64,000 bases of DNA from Daphnia carinata. Its lineage: Eukaryota > Arthropoda > Branchiopoda > Diplostraca > Daphniidae. Under the pieces are notes generated by a model. That model was given only the letters and a program-made list of their open reading frames with translations, had not been told where the DNA came from and did no database searches. Position numbers and translations under genes: made by a program. Positions 48,487-61,932 of the stretch are shown piece by piece (the first letter of the stretch is position 1; the number at the start of each line of letters is the position of its first letter). Location: contig NC_081333.1 of the NCBI RefSeq assembly GCF_022539665.2, positions 2,418,001 through 2,482,000 of the forward strand, read 5' to 3'.

Positions 48487-50332
48487 AATTCGGCGTAGTT
48501 GCCAAATGAGGAAAAAAACTATGGAACTGAAATGGAAAATGGAATAAACAGTATCCCAAATTCCCGATCCCAAAATCAAAATTCCAAATGCTAGAAATCA
48601 GAAATGTGTTGGAAATTTCTGAATAACATTTTCTTGCATGGATTTATGATGCCAAGTTTTCTTCTCAGACATGATTTGAGGTATTTTATTGATATTTATG
48701 TAATTTTTTGCAATTATTGTGAATTCATTAGGTTCGGCAACATTTGTCGAACGTAGCGAGGCTGTTTCTTGGCGCTTATTCGAACCAGTAAATCACTGGT
48801 ATTCATATCCTTAAACAAATTACACCACCTAAATAACACTAGATGATATAGAGGCAGTCTGCATTTTGTTTGGTAGTAAAAAAGTATAAATAACAAAAAA
48901 ATGCAGTACGTTTAACGTAGTTGAAGTTCGACAGCAATGTAGTGCAACGCGCAACAAATGGAAAATCAGTAGCCATTACACGAATAAATTGATCAAAATG
49001 TCCTTACCATTACGTATGGATAAAACGAGCTTTGTACAGGGTCTAATGGAAACCTTGCACGGACACCATGTCACCAGTTAAGGGTAATAGGCCAAAATTT
49101 AGCACTTGATTCATTGTCGATGACACTGATGTTCAAAAGTGTATTTTAAACTACGCCATACGCCAAAAAACACGAAAATATTTATCAATAGAAAAAAAAC
49201 AAAGGTAAACAGCGGAAAAGGGGAAAAAAAGAAATGAAAAAAAGAAGGATAAGCAAAGTCTTTGGACAGAGAATTTAGGAAAGTAATCTGCAATCAAGGA
49301 GAAAAGGGCATGTACTAGGGTTAGATGAATTTGCTGTGAAGCAAATCAGCAAGTAAACCGTTTGCATCGAAAAAGACGTGAAAGGATCAGTTTTCTGCTA
49401 TGAAGCATACAGAAAACAAAAGGTAAGAAACCAACTCAACTTCGAGAACTACACGTTCCTTTTTCAGATGTCACAACAGTTGATGGGCTCTTCTCCTTTT
49501 CTTCATTCCAATCATGTTTTTCCTTTCCGAAGTTTTTGTGACACAAATCAAATAACGGTGGCCTATTATTAACGAAGGGGGGGGGGGGGGAGGCCTGTTA
49601 CTTGTTGGAAAGGATTAGAGCTCCTGTTTACTGTTATTTATCTTCACGGTTCTGACACCAAGGCGCACGGCAACTTACCGGAAACTGTTTCACTTCTTGT
49701 TTACTTTTTTTTTGCCACCTTGACTGTCGAAGGGATAAAGAGGAAAAAGGAATGGGCGACTTAACAAACAAATAGAAGCATTTTTCGCAAAAAGAATGAA
49801 TCAGCAGGAAGAAAAAGGGACACAGCGCCTTACATCTAGTGTTACACATGGATGCATTTTGCTAACAGTCACACATTAGGCGCTCTTTCATTCAACACAC
49901 ACACACACACACAATATGCATTCACACATCGCTTATTGTTTCTCAATTATCTCTTTCAACCTATAAGACGGTGCAAGACGAGTAGAGGAGGGATGGGAAG
50001 AGACTGGAGGGCACAGGAGGCTGTCCAGCAGGAACAATGTTTGTTTTTTTTTGTCAGGGTAAACGAAGGAAAAGCGCAAACAGATGAACAGCGATACAAA
50101 TGATCGTTGGTTTGATGACACGCCTGATACAAAAATCAAGGGCGGAAAAAAACAAAAACAAAAAAAAAAAAGAAATTAATAATAATAATTAAAAGAAAAA
50201 AAAACAAAGAAAAACAGACAAGGAAAAACAGGGAAAAAAAAAAGAAAAGAATTATATGTACTAATTGTAGATTAGGGGGGGTGGGGGGATTTGGCCGTCT
50301 CCACTGTCTTTCTGAAAGAAAATGTTGCCGTT
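48487..50332. other. intergenic/3'UTR region right of RpL35A
   Basis: No conserved frame. It contains a G-run (about 49577-49590), a CA microsatellite (about 49896-49911) and long A-rich tracts (50,140-50,260). The right part is probably the TRIP12 3'UTR. Confidence 0.45.
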
Positions 50333-53300
50333 TTACGAAAGATGAAACGAGTGCTGGCCCTCGCGGACGGCGACAGACATTTTCTGACGCATAATCTCAA
50401 GAGTGCTGTAATCGGGCAATTTGAGATAGTTGACGCACGTCATCACCGACGGAAGGAAATCGTCCGGGCTCTGGTTGGGTTCTAGCGTTTTCCGCACCAC
50501 CGTCAACGGAGGAGACAAACTCTTGAAACCTAAACATTAAAAAAACATTATTTGTACGTTAAGTGGCAAAACAATAAAGAAAATGACATACCTCCGACAG
50601 GCAGACGAGGGGATCCTGAGACAAATTGTAGGAAAAGCCTCTGCTCTTCTTTGCTGTACGTCGAGAGGATCTCGGCCAAATTTCGGATCGCTTTCGATTC
50701 CAAAGTGAATCCGTGATCCGGTTTCCAGGCATCCAGCAAACTTTGCACCTCCCAAGCACCTTCAGTCGTACACTGTACAACGGGGAAACGAGTCGTCAAA
50801 ATTTATCCTAATAATGAATTAAAAATAAGATGATTATGATTACCTGAGAAGCTCCACAGAGAAGAAGATCCATCTCTTCCGGATAAAAGAGGGAAAGATG
50901 GTGCAACGGAAAGACGGATTCGAATCCTTCGCGCAAGGATTCCATTTGCCGCGAGACACCTTCGACAAGGATCCAGTGTGACAGCAACTGGATGAACAAT
51001 AGAAATCATTACATCCCCAACATCGCAATGCTTAAGTATTACACTTGACCTTACCTTGAGGTATTGTTCCAAATTGTGGATAGTTACGGGTTGATCCTTT
51101 CCGCCTTTACGTAACTCGATAGTGGACGAACCAGGGAGCGTGAAATCCAGGCCGAGATCGACAACGGGACAGCCGTCAAGATTGAGCGCCTGGAGTGCTG
51201 CCTGTCGTTGGGGTGGCGTGAGAGTTGAGTCCTGATCGATACGTTTTTTCTCTTCCACTAGAGCCATCAATGACTTGTACGTTTTCGCCAAAATGGGATC
51301 CAACAAAACCATGTCTGATGCTGTCAAGAATCTTTCTTGGCCAAGCAGCCAGCGGAAAAACACGGGGCTAAAGGGCAAATCCAACTGCATCACACAAAAA
51401 ACGATTCAGCCTTAAATAACTTAGATAAAGAAATGTAACCGTAATTACCATCCTGGAATCCATGATCGCTTTCGCTATAAATTTTCCAATAAAACGAAAT
51501 TTCGAGCGAATTTTGGCCAACGGGCCGGCCTTGAGACTGCGCGAGCAGGGCGACGGAAAGAGGCCATATTGATTGTGGACGTAATCAACTGACGTCCCGA
51601 TGGACCCGACAGTAGAAACGGGGCCTGTTTTTGTTTTGGATGGCTCTTCCGACGACGAAGAAGAAGGTGACGATCCAAGTGATCCACCGCCGGCGACTAC
51701 GGTAGCCGAAACGGCCTCTCCGCGCCACAGTTCCAGGTCGAAGCGCTGCAATTCCCGCGAGACGAGGGCGTAGAACTCGAGAGTCGGTCCAAGTCCAGTT
51801 CCGACCTGGAAATTCCAAAATCGATTTAAAAATATTACACAAGTAAGGAAATTATAAAGTTTGAGATAAACAAACCTCGTTTTCGTATTGAATTTCCAAA
51901 AGGGCTCTTGAAGAAGCCATGTCCTGCATGACTTGTTCAGCTTGTTTGAGGATGTCTTCACGCGACACTGTGCGTTTCCGCCGGTCGAGTCGGGGCGTGA
52001 CGCGCTCGCTGCTATCGCCGCCACTCATCAATTCAGGCGCAGAGTCCATCAACCGCTGGAGCGCCCGGTCACGGTCGAATGCCGTGGCATAGAAGAGCAG
52101 GTGTCGAGTTTCGAAAGGAAACAGAAACGGACATGCCGTAGCGATTTGTGCCAGCCACGGTGGCAAGTTGCCCGTCATTATCACTAGTGGGTCCTAAAAA
52201 AAAAAAAAAAAAAGAGCAATTTTGGAAACATGAAAAACGATCATAACAAAATTACAGTGTCATATATTTTATTATTACCTGCAGTTGACGGTTGGCTTTG
52301 GCGGTAAGTTTAGAGTTGACAAGCTCGTGAACCGACAGAATGGGCTTGTAGTCGACCAGTTGATAGAGGAATCCCCAATGACGATTGAGGGCGTGAACGA
52401 TGCGCAACAGGTTGAGTACCTCCAACGACGGGTCTTCGACCGTCACGTACTCTGGCAATCGCATCGTCAAAAATGGCACTATGGGGGAATTCACTTCGGG
52501 AGCAATCCCATCTAGAAGAAGGAAAAATCGAAATCAATTAAAACCACTTCGAAATTTTGTTGAAATGAATTTACCGATCCAGAGGTCGTCGCCCTTCTTC
52601 TTGCTAGAGCTCTTGCCGTTGGCGCCTTTTCCCTTGCGGGTTCCTGACGCGCCGCCGGAAGATCCGCACGGCAACAAAACGTTCGGTCCGCCCGTGTTCT
52701 TGGCCGCGTTGGGGCTGGCGTAGTTACAAGGGTCGTTATCGGGAACCGGTCTGTAAAAGATGGTGTGCGTCTGTACCCAAATGGACGCATGACCCATTGG
52801 CGTTTCAGAATCCGTGTCCGTCTCCGACTGATCCATACCTATGAGTAATTTAAAATAAATCAACGAATAAAAGAAAATCCGATTATTCAAGTATAGTCTT
52901 ACTGAATTGCCGGATGGCCTGGTAGACCGTCATGTTGTAAGGGATCACGTGATCGTTGACCAGAAACTGTAGCTTGTGACGGACGCTGTTGCCCTGATTC
53001 ATCAAAACGGTGGCCTAAGAGGACAAGAACAGACTTTAGCAAGACCAAATGCTTATAAACAATAACGATTTAACTCACCAAGCTGTCGTCGACGTCGTCT
53101 TCGCTGTTGTCATCGTCGCTGTCGGCCAGATCCTTGTCGCGAATGCGGCCGTAGCCCCTGATGACCAGGTATTTCTCGATGGCTTGCACCAGGGCCAGCG
53201 GGTCAATCTTGACAGTGCCGCCCTTCCACTGTTTGACGTTGTTGCACGTCGGATGCCGTTGCAGATTGCACTTGAGCTGATGCGTGTTGAAGAAGCGCAG

Positions 53301-56300
53301 GGCAGACGTTCCCGACCGGAAGTAACCACCTGAGGCGCCAGATGTACCGGCTGGAGCGGGCAAGTCGTGAACCCTAACGGGAAATTGTTCCAGCTGGTTG
53401 ACACAGCCGCTCAATTTGTGCGTCAACGCCAATAGATGAGCTGCCGCCTCTGACGTAGGGAATTCGCTGTTTGGTGACACACGAAGAAATTCCTGAAAAC
53501 GAAGTAAACGTTATTGCATTCGTACCGATGTTTTAAATAAAGACGAATCATCTTTGAAATTACCTGAAGGAAGAGCCGCAATCGATCGTCGCGATCAGCG
53601 CCATCCACAGTGAGGTATTTGAGAAGAGACTGGACCAATCCGCTATGAAGAATTTCAAACGAGGACACATCCGAATCTGCCACGATCGCACGGATCTGCT
53701 CCAGAGTCTCTTTGGCCATTAGCGGTTCGGCTTCGAGTCGTTGAACTAGACGTGTCAACTCCGACAAGACACTGAGACCAGTAGCGTGCGCACCCGATCC
53801 TTCACCGGACTGACCATTGCCCGACTCGCCAGCCTCCATTGCAGCCGGGCTGAAATAAGTTGATAGGAAGAGAGTGGCTTGATCACGTATCCACGTCTTG
53901 ATCTTTTCTCGATTTCCGGCCAATTGCGGATTGCTCAGCGATTTGGGCACGTTCGGCAACAGGCTGGGAGACGAAGAGGTACAAGCGGCACTGGACGTGG
54001 CCGAATTGCCCGTGCTCGATGACTGATTATTATGATGAGAACGTCCCCAACGGGCCGGATTCAAGTTGGCCAGGAAGCTTGTCGCTTTGGCAGCGCTTCC
54101 GCTGATGGCCGATGTAGGTGTCCCATTATTACTGGCGCCACCACTGCCGTGAGCGGCCATGGCGAAGCCAAACTTGGATCGAGCGCCTCCAGTGCTTCCG
54201 GCACTGCTGCTGGCACTAGCACCGCTTTTCAAATAGTCGTGTCCGTCCATACTGCAGCCGGACGAGCCGGCCGGAGAAGACGACTCTTCCGCGAATGTTC
54301 TCGATTTACGGGCACCGACAGCACCGCGCTTGGCCCCTCCTCGTTTCCTTTTCAAAACGTCGCTCAGTTTCATCGGACTCGACGCCACGGCAGAGACGGC
54401 CGTAATGGGATTCGTTAATGTCACTGGCGATTCGCCAACCTCCGAATGAGTCGGCGCACTCGTGCCGACGGCTACAGCACGTTCGGGGCTGCTAGCAACA
54501 AGCGGAGCCCCACTCGAGCCGCTGGAACCATTTCCCAACGGGCATTGGTCTGTTGTAGACGAAGAATACGTGGGCGATCGGTTCAAAATGTCATTTTGCT
54601 AGATCGTTGAAAAAAAAATATATAGTTTATTTATTTTATTTGCCCGTCTATGTAAATCATATTTAAATTCACCTCAAATGGGGTAGCGAGGATGGAGGCG
54701 GGCGTCGTTACGGCGGATGAAGGCGATTCGGCAGGTTCGGCCACCAACCGCTGGACTTGGTGCATGACGCCCTCTCGTCTGAAATGGACGCCAAAGACAT
54801 CGGGCAGCTTTTGCATGAGAATGTGGGCCATCTGAGTGGCGCCGACGACGATCTTGAGATCCTGAGATGAAAGCATACCGGCCAAGTGACTGGCCACACT
54901 CTGGCTTTTGAGAACGTCGCGGAGCAGTTCGGGCGAGGCATAATAGAGCATCCGCAATAAGGCGCGCAGGCACTTGTGACGGACAGCCGGTCCAGCCGAG
55001 CTGCTATACACTTCGTAGAGCAGTGAAAAGAGAGAGCGGATAAACTGCGTGGCCAATTCCGTCTCCTCCTGCAGACATTCGATCCGAGAATCGCTCTGTT
55101 TCACTCCGCCGACACCGCCGACACCACCGCCCAGGCCGCTCGAACCGCTGGCGTTGTTCATTTTGCGCTGGACGGGTCTCGTCGTGCCCGTCTCTTCGTT
55201 GATCTGCTGCATAGAATGAAAATCCAATGTGTACGTCCTGCCCATGGTGGAAAGACTAATCTCATCCTCTCCGGATTGATGTGCGGCTTCGACCATCCGT
55301 GAATCAATGGCCGAATAGGCGTGCCACGAACCGCGGTCATCACGCCATTGCCATTGGACCGCATCGTAATGGACAGTACTGGGTTTGGTCAGCCAAATAT
55401 CCACGGCGAAGAAGCCATCGGTCGGCAGACGGGGCATCAATTCACCTATCAACGACGTTATCTCGTACAATTCTTGCGGACTGCGAGCCACCAGTTCCAC
55501 CGCATGATCCTGTTCTTTGGCTGGCGACGAAGAAGCGGCCATAGTTTCAGCGGTGGAAGACGAGGTGCCACTAGCAACCGCGCCCGCAGGTCCAGTCAGC
55601 AGCAGGCACAATGTGTGTGCAATGTTCTGCTTGAGGAGCTTAACGGCCAATTCCGGGCAGTGGGCGCACATGATGGAGAGCATTCGCACAACCATGATGA
55701 ACGTGGCGCTGGAAAGGACGGGCGGCATGATGACCAGTAACTGTTGCAAATTGGCGAGTAGCTCGGTGCTGGCGATCTCCTGGAGACGGTCCGATTCGCT
55801 GTGGAAACTGTCGACGAGTCGACTGAAGGCGATGCAGATGCTCTCGACGCTCTTCTTGTCGTGCTGCGTCAGCCGGGCGGCGAGGGCGGACAAAGATCCC
55901 GACACAAAATGCAACTCGTCCGCGTGAAGGTTTTGGCAACAGTTAGCTGTGATGGACAGGGCAGCTCGCTGGGCATTAATGCCAAAGAAATCCAGGTACA
56001 TCAGGCACGCGGAAACGCCACGGGCTTGCAAAATCGACTTGGCGTGGCGGCGCGAGAGCATCTCCAGGGCCGTCAGACTTTGCTCGGCCACGTCCATGCA
56101 CTGGATGACTTGCAGTTTTTCGAGGAAGGCCGGAACGGCTTCGACGACGACGGCCGAGGAGCGTGGAAGTGCCTCCATCATGTAAGTCAATGCCCGGCAG
56201 GCGTGATTCATCATATCGAAATTGTGTTCCATGTGGAGCAAGTGGATAAGAGCGGGAACCGCTTGGCGGACGGGAAATCCGGCCAATGTGTCCTCGTTGC

Positions 56301-59300
56301 CCATCACCAGCAGCTGGCACATTTCGATGGCCGCCTGCAGCTGCTGGCTCTCGTCCGCGTTGTTTTGCACGGCTGGACATAAAAAAAAAGAGAAAATCGA
56401 ATACGTTAGAGGCACCAATATCCATGACTATAAAAGAAGCATAGATATAAAAAAAAATATATAATACCGGCAATCAGCTGTTGAGCTTTGGAGATAGTTG
56501 AATTGGATCCCATGGAACGATGAAGTATGTGCTGCATTCGAGGCGCCAAGGCGCCAAACAGATGCGGCGGAAGCCCGCGAGCTTCCAGCAACGCCTGGAG
56601 TCGTCCCATTTCGCTGTCGTCACTTTCCGAATCGCCAGTTCCAGTGGTTGCCCCTGCTCCTAGCAGAAGATTAGCAGCGTGACCTGGTGGTAAGTTCAAC
56701 AGGCCGGAAGCTCCGTCAGAAGGAACGGCATTGGCTCCACCTGTCCAACACACGCAAAACAGATTAGCATAAAACGAAACTCTAGAACAAAAATTGATCG
56801 GATCAAACCCTACCAACTGGCGCAGGTGCCGAGGAAGAAGACGAGGCCGGAGTATGCGAACCACTAGCCGATGACGATCCACTATGAGTTCCGCCATCCA
56901 TTACAGCGCCAACACCTACTCCAAGCAATCCGGCTGATCCTGTAACTGCTCCGGTGTTGTTGGCGGCCGACGCAGTAGGTGCGCCGACGCCGCCGACACC
57001 CGGGATTCCGCTGCTATCACCGCCGCCGCCGCCCACTCCGCTGGCTCCACTGCCGCTGCTACTGAGTGGCACTTTGCCGGACCTCGAGGCTCGCCGGCTT
57101 CGTTAGAATTTAAAAAATAAACGAAAACATTAGTTACTGATATCTTCTCACGGTTATGACCATAAAACAGACAACGACCTGACATCACATGATTCTAATT
57201 TAACTACGCCTTCATTATCGTTTCGCCTCTAATAAAGTTACATGACGAAACCTTGAGGTTAAGCCCCATCCCGCTCACCACGCCTCTTTCACTTCCTGCT
57301 CCAATCACGAAGGGAAAACTGTGCCTCTATTTGGTCCGCTAATTCCCGCACGTGTAACGATTACGTCAGAAACGTAGCAAGCGTTGGCTTTTGATGTGCT
57401 GCGTCTAACAACTGCAACACAGAGAGGATGAATTTGGTCGGTGAACAAAAGAAGACAGCCTTCAGTAAATGACGGATAAATGAAAGCTCCGCATGCTCTA
57501 AACGTCTCCATGTCGTCAGTCAATTTTCATGTCCTCTCAACGTCGGATAGACGTTGATTTACGCTGTTTTGATGTATCCTATTTGTCAAGTTTCGACGGT
57601 CTGTTGAAGATCACGGGCACGACTATTCGATCATCATCTTGTCAGTCGTGCAATGGATCGAAAATGACCACGCGGGCGAGAGAGTCACCTTGAATAATTC
57701 AAAACTCTCTTGTTCTCTTTCGCCTTGGCAACTGGACTGGTGTTGACACGGTGGCGGTTAAGGGAGAGTGAATGTCCAAACAACGGGTAAACGAAATTTC
57801 ACCAGCGTTTTCAATTCAGGGCCAGACAGTGGTTAACCCATCAAGCATCATTCGAAGCAAATGTGGTGTGATACAATAGCAAAGCAGCTAATTAGCACAC
57901 GCAGACACACCGGTTGCTCAAATGGCCGCCCTTGAACCGCTTCGCCGCGAGGAGAATCAAGAGAGGAAGCACACCTGTAAACCCGCACCTCTTCCTCATC
58001 GCCCGACACACCAGACAGCAGCCGGAACACAAAACAAATGAATAAAAACAACCCGACAAGAGTAAAAAAAGAATAGGGGGGACACAATTGTGATGCGTGC
58101 TGATCAATATTAACGTCGTCATCATTTTTCTTTTTAGGAGGCCATTTCGACACTCACCTCCATGTCTGATAGCGCAACGACAAATCGTGCAGAAACATTC
58201 CGCTAGGTAGGGCAAATGCAGCAATAAGACATTGGCAGTAACACTGGAGGGATCCACACACGTAAAAGACACCGGAGAGAGAGACCCTCCTCCTTTCTCC
58301 TCCCTAACTGGACTGATCGCGACACAAGACTTTGAACAGATACTCAAGGAGCTACCAAAGTCAATGGAACCTCCAAGCGCAATTCGCCTGCGGGCAACAC
58401 CTGTGTGTGCGTGCAACAAACAAAATATACACACAGCAAAGAAAAGATCTCTCTCTTTGTTTCCCAGAAAGCAATTTTTTTTTTTCGTTTTTCTTGTTTC
58501 GGTCTACTACGTTCGAGCGACCACTTCGATCAAAAAAGCCGAGAGTTGGACTCGAAAACGCTGTCTGCCAACCTCGACTACCGACCACCGACTAATAAAC
58601 TCGATTGAAATAAGAACCACGGATACATGGCCGGGAAGAAAAGAGCTACTTGAACACGAGGATAAAAAAGAAAGGGGAGGGCAAATAAAAAAGGGGCGGC
58701 GGGAGAAACAGGAGAAAGACGAAGGTCTGAAGTCGCTGTGATCGTCGCCATAGCAACAGATTTCAAGTCCCTTCTAACCACTGCCTTTTCTTGCACGATC
58801 TAATAAGGACAAGCTGATTAGACGTCACTCCCAAATCGTCCCAGCACCTTTTCTCTTTATGTTTTTTTTTATCACTTACATCAACAGTCATCGCGTGAGT
58901 AAGCTGATCGGGAACTTCTGACATATCATTGTAAATGACAACTAGGTTATAAAAAGGGATTTTCTTTAAGGGAGTCGGGGCGTTGGTCAATTTAGAAAAA
59001 AAAAAAAAAAAAAGAGGGGTTGAAAACTTGTTTACCTGTTGCTGGCGCAGGACCCCGTGTTGGCCGGTTGTCTCGGGTGACGTAATTGGGACAAGCGCTG
59101 TTGCTGTTCTCCTTCTGCGGCAGTGACCTCAGCGCCTCCGCCTGCAACGCCCGCCGACGTCGACCCTCCCAAACAATGACTGTGTCCTATTATGTATATA
59201 AGAGAATAAAAATAGGAGATTCATAACACATCCAGCTTCCAATTCTTCAAACTGTGAAATTTTGCGATCAGGCACAACAACTTAAGGTCCACACTAAACT

Positions 59301-60563
59301 GCAGAAACATACGAATCAGTCTCAAAGTTGCCCATGACAGCCATTGCAGAAGGATAACAGGACATCAGATAAGATAATCAATGCAGCTTGCAACACTTTT
59401 GTGTGTGTGTGTGTTTGCCTACCAACTAATCGAAGAACTTTCTACGAATTTAAATTCAATACACAATACCAGCAATAATCTTTAGACACTAGCCAATGTT
59501 CCATGACTGATTCCGACGATGAAGGTCTGATGAAACAGGTTTTAGTGACAATACAGAGAGGGACACGCAATCGGGCAGGATGTCGGTAGAGTTGTGAAAT
59601 AAAGCAATTCTTTCGACTCAATATTCCTAATTTTCTATGTAAAATGTATCTAATGAATAAACAAGAAAGTGACGTACCAGCCCCTATGTTTGCTCGTGAA
59701 TGAAGCTGTTGTGGTGGTGATATGGCTGATTGGAAAGCTTCTTTGCCCGTTTGCAGCCTAACCTTCTTGGTCGGACTGCGATGGAGGTTACCGTTACCAC
59801 CGTTAACGGCCGGCTGACAGTAACGGGTTCGACTAGTAGACGGAGTTGTAGATCCTACTACGGAAGAGGAAGGTCCCGCTTCCACCAATTCGTTAGTTCT
59901 CGTCCGTTTGCGTTGCCTTATTGGCGGTATAACACCACTATTTCCAGCCGAACAGCTATCTATTGCCGTTGGACTGAGAACTGCTGGCGACACTGGTGTG
60001 GCTGCTGGTGTTGGAGGTTGATGCGAGACAGACCGTGGAGTGGGAACACTGGGACTTCTCCGCTCATAAGGCGTCTTCGCGTGATTCCTTTCCAAGTCAG
60101 CACTAGCTGGTAGAGGTAGACTTTGTCTCTGGTGCTTGTGAGTACCACTCAAGTTCCTTCTAAATAGACAATGTTTAATGGTTCTGTCAGAAAAACTGTA
60201 TAATGTCTAAAGTATTTAAAAACCTGGAATCCAAGGGTGTAGGTGGTGTGGCAACTGGTAAATGAGATGTCGAAAGGTATCTTCCTGGTAGACGTCTCAA
60301 TCTGGAAGATATAGGACCCTCGGAGCCCTCACTATTTTTGACAGGGGCGCTATAGCTAAATACCATGGTAAATAACAAAAACCAACTTAAAATATTTTAA
60401 AAAATGAATGATGTCACTAAAATGTTTACCTCAGTCTAGAAACTAAAGTAGTGTCAGTCTGTGGGGATGACACTGGTGAGTCTGAGCTGCTGGGTAAGTG
60501 GCTTGATTGCTGATCACCACCACCAGAATTAGCTGGACCTGCAGGTGGTGCTGAGGAGGCCAT
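50333..60563 (-). CDS. TRIP12: E3 ubiquitin-protein ligase TRIP12 (ctrip), HECT type
   Basis: Eighteen coding exons, 5' to 3': 60430-60563, 60224-60355, 59678-60159, 59036-59186, 56814-57097, 56468-56740, 54673-56372, 53564-54598, 53079-53492, 52903-53014, 52575-52838, 52279-52511, 51876-52193, 51449-51805, 51055-51384, 50844-50987, 50592-50772 and 50333-50529. They give 2246 residues (human about 1992). The order is a Ser/Pro/Gly-rich disordered N-terminus, armadillo-like repeats ([45 protein letters not shown]), a WWE domain near 790-880 ([20 protein letters not shown]), an acidic [13 protein letters not shown] patch and a C-terminal HECT domain. Catalytic Cys2213 lies in [17 protein letters not shown] and the tail is FHLS. 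It is a nuclear ligase that makes K29-type and branched chains in ubiquitin-fusion degradation and chromatin control. An acceptor at about 60,608 implies a 5'UTR intron. Confidence 0.96.
57098..59035 (-). other. 1.9-kb TRIP12 intron with a possible alternative promoter/first exon
   Basis: The largest TRIP12 intron; all others are much shorter. Near 58,156 (complement) there is ATGGAG followed by the strong donor GTGAGT, which could belong to an alternative first exon, but its phase (0) does not match the next exon (needs 2). No other coding content is seen. Confidence 0.4.
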
Positions 60564-61932
60564 AGGCACAGCCTTCCTTACCAACCATGCCCCAAATCAA
60601 ACAAATCCTGCAAAATTTTTATAAAGAAGTGCATTAATGATTAGGAAGCCATTGGTAGCACACTCAAACAATAACAAACTTCCAACAAAATCAGCACTCT
60701 ACACTCAGAAACAACCTAAAAGGCTTTCTAAGCTGCCCGAAGGTAGTTCATTCTTTGTTCATCTAACTTGGTGTGTGAAGTATGAAATAGATCTCTTTCA
60801 TATCGAACCAATAGTTAATAGTCGTCGTTGATTCGAATAGTCTCATACAACAAAGCAGGTAACACTGAAAAGACTAAAGTATATACTGACAAATTGCATA
60901 GACTGCTGGTATAGTTAATGATGGAACAAGGAAATGCCAAAAACTGTCCTATGATATGCTTTTAAAGAGCGAAGGAATCACCGATGAGTTACAGCAATCG
61001 TATGCGCCCTCAAGGAAGAAATTGTTTTTCTTGAACACTTCACAGCATTGGCTTTGTGCAGCCAGAGACAACTTTGACCCACGAGAGCGAGAGACCAAGG
61101 AAACGACTAACACAAAAAGAACCCTTCCCTCTTCGTTTCCCTTTTGATGGTAAAAACATGAAAATCTTACATTCAACTGCTCTAAGTGGTAGAAGAACAG
61201 GAATGAGCCAGAAAAAAAAACCAAATAAATAAATCCAGTTAGGCCAACGTCTCTGTAGATAATGGCAAAGATGCAAATCGTATCGAGACGAGACGACTTA
61301 GGAAATCGTTCGCCCTTACTCTATGGAACGAAATATTTTGTGGCCGTGCCACAACTTTGCAAATGAAATCAAATTGAGAAGTAATGGAACTTTAACTTTA
61401 TTCTAAGGAGATTTTAATATTCTCGTATTAAAATATCAATTATATGTGTATAAAAGTTATCTACTTATTTAGAAACAATTTTAACATTTAATCCATCAAA
61501 CCGATGTCGAAAAATAATGCAACGTTGGAGGGAAAAAGTAAACACACTAGAGAAACTATAGAGGTAGAGGTGAACATAAAGAGTTTCCAAATAAGAGAAA
61601 GAGTGATACGCTTTAGCATATCATGATTTAGCACACGTATTGCATACTTGTTATCGTGTCAAGTCCGGAAGTTGGTTCATTAAAACTAAGCGGTCGTACC
61701 ACCCATTACTTCAGATATCAATCCCGTGGTGATAGCCCAGCTCGAGTTCCTATACCTCCACATTCTGAAAATCATTGACATACTTAAAGGTATCATGCAG
61801 CTATTGACGCCAGAAATTGTATCCCTGAAATTAAAAAAATGTCTAGCTTAGTTGTTTCTTGCAATGGAGAAGGGGTTGGTTGGCAAACTCACTGTGCATC
61901 AATAGCTGTGCTATCTTGTTGCTCTTAAGAAC
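60564..61932. promoter_or_regulatory. divergent region between TRIP12 and HS6ST
   Basis: It holds the TRIP12 5'UTR (acceptor CAG at 60,608-60,610; a candidate donor GTAAGA, complement, near 61,170) and the upstream region of the sulfotransferase gene. No conserved coding frame is recognised. Confidence 0.45.

Noticed and set aside
54032-56473. Several long plus-strand and alternative minus-strand open frames of 80-190 codons
   Set aside because: They overlap the long GC-rich coding exons of TRIP12, whose frame shows conserved armadillo, WWE and HECT motifs; the others are shadows.
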